Source: CAZTCJ01 sp964612085
GTDB taxonomy: Bacteria; Pseudomonadota; Alphaproteobacteria; JAJFIK01
Direction of reading: 5' to 3'
Length of the DNA stretch: 64,000 nt
Assembly: GCA_964612085.1 (NCBI GenBank)
Contig: CAZTCJ010000010.1
Span: 1 to 64,000, forward strand
The notes beneath the pieces are model-generated. The model searched no databases, had not been told where the DNA came from, and saw nothing but the letters and a program-made list of their open reading frames with translations. The stretch's first letter is position 1, and the number at the start of each line of letters is the position of its first letter. Shown here piece after piece: positions 53,147 through 62,166 of the stretch. The translations under genes were made by a program, and so were the position numbers.

Positions 53147-53773
53147 ATGACCGATCTGGCTGTGTCCTGCGACTGCGGCGCGTTTCAAGGCCGCTTGAAG
53201 ACCGTCACGCCCAAGGCCGGCACCCATATGGTCTGCTATTGCGACGACTGCCAGGCCTTCGCCGAATATCTCGACCACAGCGACACGGTGCTCGACGCAA
53301 AAGGCGGCACCGACATCTATCAAACCCTGCCCGCGCGCCTGGAGATCGAGACGGGCGGCGAGCATCTGGCCTGTGTTCAGGTGACGGACAAAGGCACGTT
53401 GCGCTGGTACACGTCCTGTTGCCAGACGCCCATCGGCAATACGCTGAAGACGCCGGCCCTGCCGTTTCTGGGGCTGGTGACGACCTGTCTGCGCCCCGCG
53501 CCAGACGGCACGCCACCGCAAGAGGCCATGGGCCCGTCGAACGGAGTCGTGTTCGAGAAATTCGCCCGGGGCGATGTCAGCGATCAGCCGTCCGCCATGA
53601 AGTTCAGCATACTGCTGCCCATGGTCATGCGGATCGCTGGAGCGAAAGTGTTCGGCGGCCGCCACACGCCGTTTTTCGGAGCCGACAAGCAGCCGACAGC
53701 CCAGCCCCATCGTCTGTCAGCGGAAGACCGCCAAGCGATCGACGACCGACTGGCCGCGCGGCGCTGGGGCTGA
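53147..53773 (+). CDS. DUF6151 (GFA-like) cysteine-rich protein
   Basis: A 208-residue protein from the ATG 53147 with GGGAGGG upstream. VSCDCGAFQG and MVCYCDDCQAFAEYL, then WYTSCCQTPIGNTL, give three Cys clusters reminiscent of the zinc sites of the GFA/CENP-V fold. I assign DUF6151 by this resemblance; no enzyme activity is known. It converges with a small lipoprotein gene (13 bp between stops). Confidence 0.7.
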   Translation: MTDLAVSCDCGAFQGRLKTVTPKAGTHMVCYCDDCQAFAEYLDHSDTVLDAKGGTDIYQTLPARLEIETGGEHLACVQVTDKGTLRWYTSCCQTPIGNTLKTPALPFLGLVTTCLRPAPDGTPPQEAMGPSNGVVFEKFARGDVSDQPSAMKFSILLPMVMRIAGAKVFGGRHTPFFGADKQPTAQPHRLSAEDRQAIDDRLAARRWG

Positions 53774-53786
53774 AGCCTCTTTGCCG

Positions 53787-54026
53787 TCAGTCGATGCGGC
53801 AGCGGCGCATGCGCACCGGCACGCCATTGCGCCGGAAGCAGCGCGCCCGCGTCGTCACGAAATCCTCCCCTGTGCGGATCTTGCAGCAGACCCGCTCCTG
53901 GGGATTGTCGTTCCGGTCCCGCCGCCCGTCATAATCCACATTGCGGCGCGCGCAGGCGCTGACGAGCAGCACACTCACCAGAGCCACGAGACCCACACGC
54001 ATCGCGGAACGTAAAGACATGGTCAT
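53787..54026 (-). CDS. Small lipoprotein
   Basis: A 79-residue protein with a lipoprotein signal (AMRVGLVALVSVLLVSAC; lipobox LVSAC). The mature part (about 54 residues) is basic and has a Cys-Cys pair plus two more Cys near its end. The family is not recognised. It is likely anchored in the periplasm by the lipidated Cys. Confidence 0.7.
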   Translation of the reverse strand: MTMSLRSAMRVGLVALVSVLLVSACARRNVDYDGRRDRNDNPQERVCCKIRTGEDFVTTRARCFRRNGVPVRMRRCRID

Positions 54027-54164
54027 CGGAAGTCCCTCCTAACCGATTTATCTCAAGATCTGCTACCTGATACGCACGAGAACGTCAAGATCCGTCGCGA
54101 CGGAAGTTTCACGTGCCTTTCGCCGCCGTTCCATGCATCCTGGGCGAGAACAAGGAGGTGCTTC

Positions 54165-54572
54165 ATGTCCGGAAACGCTTTGCCGCAGACCTACTCCACC
54201 ATGCGCTACCGCGACGCCAAAAAAGCCATGGACTGGCTCGAAAAAGCCTTCGGCTTCGAGAAGAGCTTCGTGGCGGAGGGCGAGAACGGCATCGTCGACC
54301 ATGCCCAGATGAAGATCGGCGCGAGCACCATCATGCTGGGCTCGGTCCGGCCCGGCGACATGTTCGGTTTCGTCCAGCCCGACGAGGCCAAGGGCGTGAC
54401 CCAGAGCGTCTACATCGCCGTCGATGACGTGGAGACCTATTACGAGCGGGCCAAAGAAGCGGGGGCGGACATTGTCTACGACCTGACCGAACAGGACTAC
54501 GGCTCAAAGGACTTCTCGGTCCGCGACCCGGAAGGCCATCTCTGGCATTTCGGCACCTATCGTCCGGAGTAG
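54165..54572 (+). CDS. VOC-superfamily (glyoxalase-like) protein
   Basis: A 135-residue protein with AAGGAGG before its ATG. TMRYRDAKKAMDWLEKAFGFEKSFV and GVTQSVYIAVDDVETYYERAKEAGADIVYDLTEQDYGSKDFSVRDPEGHLWHFGTYRPE match the single-domain VOC fold (PhnB/bleomycin resistance-like). A metal-binding enzyme or binding protein, substrate unknown. Confidence 0.85.
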   Translation: MSGNALPQTYSTMRYRDAKKAMDWLEKAFGFEKSFVAEGENGIVDHAQMKIGASTIMLGSVRPGDMFGFVQPDEAKGVTQSVYIAVDDVETYYERAKEAGADIVYDLTEQDYGSKDFSVRDPEGHLWHFGTYRPE

Positions 54573-54634
54573 GATCTTAGTGTCCGTTTGGAAACGCGTT
54601 CCGCATGCCTGGCCAGCCCGCTCCAAACAAACTC

Positions 54635-56845
54635 TTACCGGGCGAGATGGCGGTCCAGGAACCGCTCCATGGCGCGTAAAGCGACGAGCCGCGCGGCTTC
54701 GTCGGTAAGACCGTGGCCCGCGCCATCGAGCGTCACCAGTTCCACCGACTGTCCTGCATCGGTCAAGGCGCGCGCCATCTCTTCCGACTGCGCATACGGA
54801 ATAATATCGTCCTCTTCCGCATGCAGAAGAAGGACGGGCACGGCCATCCGGCCCGCCAGGGCGGCGGGCGACCGGGCGGCCCGAACCGTATCCTGGTCCC
54901 AGTCCGGCCCGAAGGCCCGCGTCCAGAACGCCTGGGCATAGGCCCCCGGATTGTCGCGGATGGCTAGGCCAAGATCGGCCAAAGGCGCGATGGCGACGGC
55001 GCAGGCCAGCGCGCCGGAGGACTGGGCCGCACCCATCAGCGCCGCATAGCCGCCATAGCCCTGACCCGCCAGGCAAACGCGGGTTCCATCGACCCGTCCA
55101 TCCCGGATGAGCGGCGCGACGGCATCGAGCAGATCGGTCTGCATGGCCCCGCCCCATTCCCCGAGGCCCGCATCCAGAAGCGGCCGGCCCAACCCGTCAG
55201 AGCCCCGATAATTGGGCTGCAGGACCGCATAGCCGCGGCTCGCCAGGAACTGCGCCAGATAGTCGAAGGCCTTGACGGCGCGGCGTTCCCGTCCGCCATG
55301 GCGTGAGATTTCCTGCACCGCGAAAATCCGCCGCCCGCCGAAGGTCTGATCCGTGAGGATCTCCGGCGCGATCGTGAAAAGATCGAGCTCATCCCGGCCG
55401 ATATTGATGGTGTCGTTGATCCGGCCCGGAAAGCGGCGGCCGATGCTGATCTCCGGCGTCAGGGTGGGCACGCCCGTGCGCTCATTGCTTTTGGCGCGCT
55501 CGCCGAAGCTAGGCCAAAGCCCCCGCGCCGGACCGTCATGCACCAGCACGACGAGCGGCGCCGGATCGTCGGACGCCCCTGGCGGCAGGGTCAGATAGGC
55601 CCGCAGGTCCAAGCCGTCGCGCGCGCTGAACGCCATGGTTTCCACCGGCGCCAGCCGGGCCGGATCGAGCGCCGGATAGGCCTGGCCCAAACGGCTCGCC
55701 TCCATGGTGGCGGAGTTGAAGATGTAAAAGGCCGCCGGCACCGACGGGCCTGAGGTGCGGATCACGTGGAGCGTCTTGTCGCGGCTTGAAGACAGGATCC
55801 GGTTGACCGAGGTCTCGGCGAAGGACCGGTCGATGGTGGCTTGCAATGCAGCCAGATCCGGATCGAGATACTGGATGCCCCGTTCATCGTCCGTGTAATG
55901 CACGGCGATGAGCGCGCCGGTCTCGGGATCGGACTCAATGCGGGTCACCGCGCCACGCTCCGGCACGAAGACCTCCCGCCCCAAGGCGCGGGACGGGATG
56001 TCGTATTCGAACAAGGCCGTCTGCCCGGCTGCCGTCTCGGCAAGTGCATAAAGCATTTCCGGGTGCGGTCCGAAGGCAAGGAACCGGATGGGCTGCGGGC
56101 CGGTCAGGTCGTAACGCGCCAGTTCGCTCCAGCGGCCGCCGCCGAGCCGCGCCTCGATGACGATCGACGCAGGCTTGGAAGCGGCATCCAGATCCCAGCG
56201 GATAAAGGCCGTGCCGTCATGATTGCTCAGCCAGCGGACGGTGCGGCGCGCGCCCCGTTCCTTGAACGAGCCTTCCTCTTCGAGCCGCGCCGTACCGCTC
56301 TCCACATCGACGCTGTAGACACTGAGCGTGCCGTTCGTGTCCCGCGCGCTGATCAGAACCGTGTCGTCCTGACCGGCCAGAATGGTCAGCAGGCTTTGGC
56401 TGTCGCTGGCGCCCCTGTGATCGCGCGAACGCAGGCCCCGCATCCGGCTTTGCAGGATCACCGCCCGGCTGGCATCGGCATTGGCGGAAATGACTTGGGT
56501 GCGGGTCACCCGCCCGCCCTGGCGGCGCAGCGCGCCCGCTTCCCGCGCTTCCACCAGAACCCGGTCCCCATTGGCCCAGGTCACCGCCGTGATGCGCGCA
56601 TCCTCGGGCGCCAGGAGAGACGGCCGCAGCCCTTGCACGCCCTCGACGTCATAGAGGACGGCGGCAGAGCGCGCCGAGCCGTACTGGATCACGGCCAGAT
56701 GTCTGCCGTCGGGCGAAAGCTGCGCGTCGCTGATTTCCGGCAAGGCCGCGAAGGCTTCGGCCGGCGGCCGGTCCTGCGCGCGCGCACCGGCAAGCCCGCC
56801 CGCAATCAGAACCAAAACACCGAGAAGAATTGTCATCCACCGCAT
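54635..56845 (-). CDS. S9-family peptidase homologue lacking the nucleophile Ser
   Basis: A 736-residue exported protein with an N-terminal signal (about residues 4-23, ARA-QD). A seven-bladed propeller (about residues 30-440; LSPDGRHLAVIQYGSARSA) is followed by a prolyl-oligopeptidase domain (about 455-736). The acid (LLLHAEEDDIIPY) and His (LDGAGHGLTDEAA) are present, but the nucleophile elbow reads VCLAGQGYGGYAAL where the family has GxSxGG: Ser is replaced by Gly at residue 596 (codon at 55058-55060). The start with AAAGGAGG upstream is firm. It lies 74 bp downstream of the MscS gene. Confidence 0.85.
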   Translation of the reverse strand: MRWMTILLGVLVLIAGGLAGARAQDRPPAEAFAALPEISDAQLSPDGRHLAVIQYGSARSAAVLYDVEGVQGLRPSLLAPEDARITAVTWANGDRVLVEAREAGALRRQGGRVTRTQVISANADASRAVILQSRMRGLRSRDHRGASDSQSLLTILAGQDDTVLISARDTNGTLSVYSVDVESGTARLEEEGSFKERGARRTVRWLSNHDGTAFIRWDLDAASKPASIVIEARLGGGRWSELARYDLTGPQPIRFLAFGPHPEMLYALAETAAGQTALFEYDIPSRALGREVFVPERGAVTRIESDPETGALIAVHYTDDERGIQYLDPDLAALQATIDRSFAETSVNRILSSSRDKTLHVIRTSGPSVPAAFYIFNSATMEASRLGQAYPALDPARLAPVETMAFSARDGLDLRAYLTLPPGASDDPAPLVVLVHDGPARGLWPSFGERAKSNERTGVPTLTPEISIGRRFPGRINDTINIGRDELDLFTIAPEILTDQTFGGRRIFAVQEISRHGGRERRAVKAFDYLAQFLASRGYAVLQPNYRGSDGLGRPLLDAGLGEWGGAMQTDLLDAVAPLIRDGRVDGTRVCLAGQGYGGYAALMGAAQSSGALACAVAIAPLADLGLAIRDNPGAYAQAFWTRAFGPDWDQDTVRAARSPAALAGRMAVPVLLLHAEEDDIIPYAQSEEMARALTDAGQSVELVTLDGAGHGLTDEAARLVALRAMERFLDRHLAR

Positions 56846-56919
56846 GGCCGCCTCCTTTGCCGGCGGATCATACCAACTCCTCGGTGGCCCGTCGTCACAA
56901 GTGTGTGCACGAAAGGGCT

Positions 56920-57786
56920 TCAACTTTTGGCGGCGTCTTCCCCTTCGCCTGTCTTCGCGCCCTTGGCCACTTCGCAAAGCACCAGTTCGGTCACATGGGA
57001 CTCGATGGCGGCGGCCTCGGTGGTGGGGCAAAAGACCGTCACGTCAAAGACGATCTTGGAAAAATCCGTGGTGCGGATATGCACGGACGGTTCCGGACTG
57101 GGCAGTTCCGTCTGGATCTTGCGCCGGACCATGGTCCAGTAGCGCTGCGCGATATCCTCGAAATCCGTGCGTTTGGCGGCAAGGCGCGCCACGATCAGGC
57201 GTTTCAGCGCCAGCGGATCGGCGCCCGGTTCGATGACGACGGAAAACCGGTGGTGCACGAAGCGTTTCCGGAAGGATTCGTTGCGCACCGTGTGGTTGAG
57301 CAGCAGGCTGTTGGGCAGGGTCAGCACCCGGCCCGTATACTGATATTGCTGTTGATGCGTGCCCAGTTCCTGAAGCCGCACCGACAACATGCCTTCGTGC
57401 AGAACCTCGCCGCGCATGCCGTCCAGTTCGATCCAGTCGCCGATCTCGAAGGGCCGCGTGATGGCCCGGTGGACGGCGCCGACGACGCACAGCACGAATT
57501 CCTTGGAAATGATGGCCAAGGCCACGGCGAAGGCGGCAATGGACAGCGCGAAGGTGGACAGTTCCGGCGACCAGATCAGCAGCAGCCCGAACAGGATGAT
57601 GATGATCGCGCCGTTCTGGACGATGGAAATCCAGCGCCGCCGGTTTTCGCTCAAGACTTCCGTGCGCCGCCGCAGGGCCGTGACCGCCAGGGACCGGACC
57701 ACCAGCACACTGACGATCAGAACGATTGTCTCGGAAACGCCGTTCGCCGACGCAAGCTGGGATAATCTGTCGAGCCAATCTTCCAT
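56920..57786 (-). CDS. MscS-type mechanosensitive ion channel
   Basis: A 288-residue inner-membrane channel of the small MscS class. Two to three helices (about residues 17-35, 55-75, 78-95) precede the beta domain with FEIGDWIELDGMRGEVLHEGMLSVRLQELG and NSLLLNHTVRNES. The third helix AFAVALAIISKEFVLCVVGAVH is the pore helix position but is less Gly/Ala-patterned than in E. coli MscS. It probably relieves osmotic pressure. Confidence 0.87.
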   Translation of the reverse strand: MEDWLDRLSQLASANGVSETIVLIVSVLVVRSLAVTALRRRTEVLSENRRRWISIVQNGAIIIILFGLLLIWSPELSTFALSIAAFAVALAIISKEFVLCVVGAVHRAITRPFEIGDWIELDGMRGEVLHEGMLSVRLQELGTHQQQYQYTGRVLTLPNSLLLNHTVRNESFRKRFVHHRFSVVIEPGADPLALKRLIVARLAAKRTDFEDIAQRYWTMVRRKIQTELPSPEPSVHIRTTDFSKIVFDVTVFCPTTEAAAIESHVTELVLCEVAKGAKTGEGEDAAKS

Positions 57787-57817
57787 GGCCTGTCACATCG
57801 CCCCTGGGCGCGGCCTG

Positions 57818-58099
57818 TCAAGCCATGCCGAGCGCGTGCAGATAGGTGTCGAGCACGGCTTCCTGCTCGTCCCGTTCAGCCTTGTCCATCTTGCGGATCT
57901 TCAGGACCTGGCGCAGCACTTTGGGATCGAAGCCGTTGGCCTTGGCCTCGGCGAAAATGTCCCGGACGTCTGCGGCCAGTGCCGCCTTTTCTTCTTCCAG
58001 GCGCTCGATACGCTCGACGATGGATTTGAGCTGACCGGCCGAAACGCCACCGGGGCGGGAGGACGACTCGCTTTCTTTGCGAAGGGGCTCTGCTGCCAT
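57818..58099 (-). CDS. gapR: DUF2312 protein, GapR-like nucleoid-associated protein
   Basis: 93 residues from the ATG 58099 with AAGGAGGCC upstream. SAGQLKSIVERIERLEEEKAALAADVRDIFAEAKANGFDPKVLRQVLKIRKMDKAERDEQEAVLDTYLHALGM matches DUF2312. The Caulobacter homologue GapR binds overtwisted AT-rich DNA ahead of polymerases and assists replication and topoisomerases. It precedes the MscS gene with 31 bp between. Confidence 0.9.
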   Translation of the reverse strand: MAAEPLRKESESSSRPGGVSAGQLKSIVERIERLEEEKAALAADVRDIFAEAKANGFDPKVLRQVLKIRKMDKAERDEQEAVLDTYLHALGMA

Positions 58100-58317
58100 G
58101 GCTGTGGCCTCCTTGAATGACGGATTGGAAAGACGGTGGACATGCGCGCGGCCCGGGTCCGGGCTGGCGCCTCTCGAAGGCCGGGGACCATATCCGTGCG
58201 CGCGGCGCCCGGCAAGAGGCGGCGTGAGACCGTGGGAAATCAATGGCTTTCCTTGCCCCACTGCCCTTGATAGCGTGGCCTCCGCGTTGGATGCTCTGGC
58301 AGCCGGAGGCGCTGCGC

Positions 58318-59169
58318 GTGATTACGGTCGACGATCTGACATTCGCTTATGGCGGCGGCCCGCCCGCGGTCGAAAACCTCTCCTTCGAGATCGCGGACGG
58401 GGAAATTTTCGGCTTTCTGGGGCCGAGCGGCGCGGGCAAAAGTACGACCCAGAAAATCCTGATCAAGCTCTTGAAAGGCTTCACCGGCGATGTGCGCGTC
58501 ATGGGCAAGACGCTCGATGCCTGGGGGGCGGCCTATTTCGAGCATGTGGGCGTGTCCTTCGAACTGCCGAGCCACTACCGCAAACTGACGGCCGCCGAGA
58601 ACCTTCGCTTCTTCGCCCAGTTCTACGAGCGCCCGACCCGTCCGCCCCAGGAGGTTCTGGACCGCGTGGGCCTGGGCGGCGATGCGGACAAGCGGGTGGA
58701 ACAGTTCTCCAAGGGCATGCAGATCCGGCTGAACTTCGCCCGCGCCCTTCTGCACAATCCGGACCTTCTGTTTCTGGACGAACCGACGGCGGGGCTCGAT
58801 CCGGGGACGGCGCGGCGCATCCGGCAAATCATTCTGGAGGAAAAGGCGCGGGGCACCACCGTGTTTCTCACCACCCACGACATGGTGGTGGCCAATGAGC
58901 TGTGCGACCGGGTGGGTTTTCTGGTGGACGGCCAGTTGCGCAGTGTCGATGCGCCGGAAGCCTTGCGCCTCAAGCATGGGCGGCGGGCGGTCAAAGTAAC
59001 GTACCAGGACGGAGAGTCCCTCAAGACGGAAGAGTTCCCGCTCGACGGTCTGGGCGAGAATGAGCGCTTTCAGGCCTTGCTCCGGACCCGGCGCATCGAG
59101 ACCATTCACAGCCAAGAACCGAGCCTGGAGGACGTCTTCATCGCCGTGACCGGGAAACAGCTTTTATGA
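58318..59169 (+). CDS. ABC exporter ATP-binding protein
   Basis: A 283-residue ATPase from GTG 58318 (GGAGGCGC upstream). Walker A GPSGAGKSTTQK, signature QFSKGMQIRLNFARAL (SKGM for SGGQ), Walker B LLFLDEPTAGLDPGTA and H-loop LTTHDMVVANELCDR. The C-terminal tail of ~70 residues is typical of export ATPases. Its end overlaps the first permease gene by 4 bp (ATGA). With two permease genes it forms a heteromeric ABC-2-like exporter. Confidence 0.88.
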   Translation: MITVDDLTFAYGGGPPAVENLSFEIADGEIFGFLGPSGAGKSTTQKILIKLLKGFTGDVRVMGKTLDAWGAAYFEHVGVSFELPSHYRKLTAAENLRFFAQFYERPTRPPQEVLDRVGLGGDADKRVEQFSKGMQIRLNFARALLHNPDLLFLDEPTAGLDPGTARRIRQIILEEKARGTTVFLTTHDMVVANELCDRVGFLVDGQLRSVDAPEALRLKHGRRAVKVTYQDGESLKTEEFPLDGLGENERFQALLRTRRIETIHSQEPSLEDVFIAVTGKQLL

Positions 59170-59876
59170 GCGCGTTCCTGGCGAGCCTCACGACCGACGC
59201 CCGGTTGCTCTATCGCACCGGCTATGCGCTCGCGACCCTGGTGATTTTCGTCATCCTGCTTTTGATCGTGCTGCAGATCGCGCGCGTCGATTTCACCGGC
59301 TTTGCCGATATCGTCACGGCCATCGTGCTGATCGATCAGGTGGTGTCCTGCCTGATCCTGATCGGCCTGATGATCCTGATGGAACGGGGCGAAGGCGCCT
59401 TTACCGCGCTTGCCGTCACGCCGCAACCGCCGCTGGCCTATCTGGCCGCCAAGACGGCGGCGGTCAGCACCATCTGCGCCAGCGAAATGCTGCTCCTGGT
59501 GCTGATCGCCTATGACGGATCGCTGAATATCCCGCTTCTGTTCATTGGCCTTTTCGGCATCGCGGTGATCACGACCTTGCTGGGCGTCGTCGCCGTCTGG
59601 CCGTTCGATACCATCTTCAAGTTTTTACTGCCCATGATCGGATGGGGCTTTTTCCTTGGGCTGCCGGGCTTCGGCGTGCTGATCGGCTGGCGCCCGGACT
59701 GGCTGATGCTCCATCCCATGGTCCCGCCCCTGACCTTGCTGGAAGGGGCGTTCGTCGATCTCGCGCCGGAGCGCCTCGCTTACGGTCTCGCCGGAACCGG
59801 GATCTGGCTGGTCCTATCGAGCTTCGCGGCCTATAGGGCCCATGGGGCCATCCGCCTGCGGATCGCGGGAGCGTGA
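59166..59876 (+). CDS. ABC exporter permease subunit 1
   Basis: A 236-residue membrane protein with about six helices (e.g. YALATLVIFVILLLIVLQIARVDF, LFIGLFGIAVITTLLGVVAVW). The block RGEGAFTALAVTPQPPLAYLAAKTAAVSTICASEMLLLVLIA resembles the cytosolic loop and helix of ABC-2 permeases. Its ATG lies in the last codons of the ATPase gene. The partner permease follows 4 bp later. Confidence 0.8.
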   Translation: MSAFLASLTTDARLLYRTGYALATLVIFVILLLIVLQIARVDFTGFADIVTAIVLIDQVVSCLILIGLMILMERGEGAFTALAVTPQPPLAYLAAKTAAVSTICASEMLLLVLIAYDGSLNIPLLFIGLFGIAVITTLLGVVAVWPFDTIFKFLLPMIGWGFFLGLPGFGVLIGWRPDWLMLHPMVPPLTLLEGAFVDLAPERLAYGLAGTGIWLVLSSFAAYRAHGAIRLRIAGA

Positions 59877-59880
59877 ACCC

Positions 59881-60612
59881 GTGAAAACGCTCCGGATCCT
59901 GCGCGCCATCGCCCCCGCCGATCTCGCCAATATCAGCCGCGAATATCTGTTGGCCTTCCTGATCACCCTGCCGGTGACGGTGGCCCTGCTCTACCGTTTC
60001 ATGATCCCAGGCCTGAGCGAGACCTTGCAGACGCGCCTCGATTTCGATCTGGCGCCCTATCACCCGCTGCTCATGGGCATCTTTATCGGCATGGCGCCGT
60101 CGCTGGTGGGTGCCGTCTACGGATTGTTGCTGGTGGACGAGCGGGACGAGCGCACCCTGGCCGCACTCCGTGTGATGCCGGTGCCCTTCGGCACCTATCT
60201 CTCGGCGCGGCTGCTGCTGCCCACGATCCTCTCGGTGATTTTCACCATCGCCGCCTATCCGCTGGCCAACATGACGCCGCTGCCGTGGACGACCGTTACC
60301 GCGCTCGCGCTGTCGGCGGCAACCTTCGTGCCCGTGGCGGCGCTCACCGTGGTCGGTTTCGCGCCCAATAAGGTGACGGGGCTCGTGCTGTTCCGCCTGG
60401 TGAATACCGCCGCCGCCCTGCCCGCGCTCGCCTTTCTGGCCATCGGCGCCTGGGAGCGGGCGGCCTGGATCGTCCCCTCATTCTGGCCCATGAAAGCGCT
60501 CTGGCTGGCGGCGGAGGGACAGCCTTATGGCTTGGAACTGACGATTGCGCCAATCATGAACATCGTCCTGATGCTGATCCTCTACCGGCACTTGACGCGG
60601 CGCAACGAATAG
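59881..60612 (+). CDS. ABC exporter permease subunit 2
   Basis: A 243-residue membrane protein from GTG 59881 (GGGAGC upstream), with about six helices. LLVDERDERTLAALRVMPVPFGTYLSARLLLPTILSVIFTIAAYPLAN is the ABC-2 permease pattern. It completes a three-gene exporter whose substrate is unknown. Confidence 0.8.
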   Translation: MKTLRILRAIAPADLANISREYLLAFLITLPVTVALLYRFMIPGLSETLQTRLDFDLAPYHPLLMGIFIGMAPSLVGAVYGLLLVDERDERTLAALRVMPVPFGTYLSARLLLPTILSVIFTIAAYPLANMTPLPWTTVTALALSAATFVPVAALTVVGFAPNKVTGLVLFRLVNTAAALPALAFLAIGAWERAAWIVPSFWPMKALWLAAEGQPYGLELTIAPIMNIVLMLILYRHLTRRNE

Positions 60613-60615
60613 CGC

Positions 60616-61035
60616 TCAGCAACCGTATTTCGCGCGCATGTGCTTGACGGATGCTTTGATCAGCTTCTCCAGCACGCCCATGTCCACATCCGCCAGCTTG
60701 TTGACGTAGAGGCACGATTTGCCCGTCTTGTGCTTGCCCAGCCTGGCGAGCAGCGGGGCCTTGTCCTTGAAATCGCCCATCACATAGATCGACAGGCTGG
60801 CTTTGCGCGGCGAGAAACCGGTCATGCACATGTCGCCTTCCCGGCCGCTGTCATATGTGTAGTGATAGGATCCGAAGCCGATGATCGACGGGCCCCACAT
60901 TTTGGCTTTCTCGCCCGTCAGTTTTTCCATCAGCTTCAGGAGGACCCTGGCATCCTCGCGGCGCGTGTCGTTTTCGACCGATTTCAGAAACGTGCTGACA
61001 CTGACTTTCGTCGGTTTGGTTATGTTTTCCGACAT
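60616..61035 (-). CDS. DUF1801 family protein
   Basis: A 139-residue protein. EDARVLLKLMEKLTGEKAKMWGPSIIGFGSYHYTYDSGREGDMCMTGFSPRKASLSIYVMGDF and GKSCLYVNKLADVDMGVLEKLIKASVKHM are the DUF1801 (YdhG-like) conserved blocks. The function is not established. Its stop codon is 4 bp from that of the convergent permease gene. Confidence 0.87.
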   Translation of the reverse strand: MSENITKPTKVSVSTFLKSVENDTRREDARVLLKLMEKLTGEKAKMWGPSIIGFGSYHYTYDSGREGDMCMTGFSPRKASLSIYVMGDFKDKAPLLARLGKHKTGKSCLYVNKLADVDMGVLEKLIKASVKHMRAKYGC

Positions 61036-61204
61036 GATGGCCTCCCTGTTTTAGTCTTTCAGGCCATGCCCCCTTGATAGGCATGGTCAATCATGCGCCT
61101 GTTTGGCCGCCGCGCCAAGGACGAAGACGCTGGACGTCCCATTGGCTTTCCGGGGCGGCAATCGGCTATGCTGCGCGTCGGAAAATGGCAGGGGACCGAA
61201 AACC

Positions 61205-62002
61205 GTGAAGCGGATCCACATCACCGGCGCGCCGAGGAGCGGCACCACGCTCATGCAGACCTTGCTCAGCGCCTGTTTCGAGATCGACGGCGTGCTTGAG
61301 AAGGAACTGCGCCTGTGGCGCGCGCCAGGTCACGGCTATCGCGTGCTGTGCTCGAAACGGCCGGGCGATGAGGCCCTGGCGCCGGGGCTGATCGGCCTCG
61401 ATCCCGCGCTCTGGTTCGTCTATATGCTGCGCGATCCGCGCGACGCCATTGTCAGCCGCCACAAGCGCGCGCCGGATACCTATTGGTCCAATCTGGAGGC
61501 CTTCAAGTCGAGCCTCGGTTTTGCCCGCAAGGTCTGGGACCATCCCCGCTTCATCGTGGTGCGTTACGAGGATCTAGCCGACGATCCGGATGCGGTGCAA
61601 CAGCGCTTGAGCGCCGCCATGCCGTTCCTGAAGCAGACGGCGCGCTTTTCCGATTTTCACCGGGTGGTCTCGGACGAAGACGTGAAGCAGAAGGCTCTGG
61701 GCGGCGTGCGCCCCATCAACAAGGCCAGTATCGGCGTCTGGCGTGCGCACCTGCCGCGCATCAAGGCCCAGCTCGCGCTCCACGGGCCGATCACCGAGGA
61801 CCTGATCGCACTTGGCTATGAAAATGATCCACAGTGGGCGGATATTCTGCAAGATGTGGATGCCGAAAACGAGAAAAGTCTGCGTCCGGAACAGGTTTCG
61901 TCCGGCAAACGCCTGCGCCGGGCGGTCCGGCGGCAGATCCACAAGGGGATTTATTTGTCGAAGCGTTTGACAGGCGCGGTCCGGGAAAAACTGGCGGGGT
62001 GA
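61205..62002 (+). CDS. Sulfotransferase-family protein
   Basis: A protein of about 265 residues from GTG 61205 (CAGGGG upstream). RIHITGAPRSGTTLMQTLLSACF contains the PAPS 5'-phosphosulfate-binding loop (PRSGTT), and VYMLRDPRDAIVSRHKRAPDTYWSNL is the 3'-phosphate-binding LRDPRD motif. VRYEDLADDP and a C-terminal basic region follow. It probably transfers sulfate from PAPS to a glycan, lipid or small molecule; the acceptor is unknown. Confidence 0.85.
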   Translation: MKRIHITGAPRSGTTLMQTLLSACFEIDGVLEKELRLWRAPGHGYRVLCSKRPGDEALAPGLIGLDPALWFVYMLRDPRDAIVSRHKRAPDTYWSNLEAFKSSLGFARKVWDHPRFIVVRYEDLADDPDAVQQRLSAAMPFLKQTARFSDFHRVVSDEDVKQKALGGVRPINKASIGVWRAHLPRIKAQLALHGPITEDLIALGYENDPQWADILQDVDAENEKSLRPEQVSSGKRLRRAVRRQIHKGIYLSKRLTGAVREKLAG

Positions 62003-62012
62003 GATCTAACCG

Positions 62013-62155
62013 CCCTGGATCCCAGCCTTCGCTGGTATGACGTTTTGCATTTGCCTTTGCCCACCTACTCAATCGTCACCCTGGCGGAAGCCAGGGTCCA
62101 GAGCAACGCATACGGAGCAAGCGGCCCTGGATCCTGGCTTTCGCCAGGATGACGG
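62013..62155. repeat. Three REP-like dispersed repeats
   Basis: Units at 62013-62042 (CCCTGGATCCCAGCC...), 62074-62101 (CGTCACCCTGGCGGAAGCCA...) and 62125-62155 (CCCTGGATCCTGGC...). The second is inverted relative to the others. All are variants of one unit with a central (C/T)TGGC-GCCA(G) palindrome. This type of interspersed repeat is common in proteobacteria and lies between convergent genes here. Confidence 0.7.
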
Positions 62156-62166
62156 TCATTATACCG

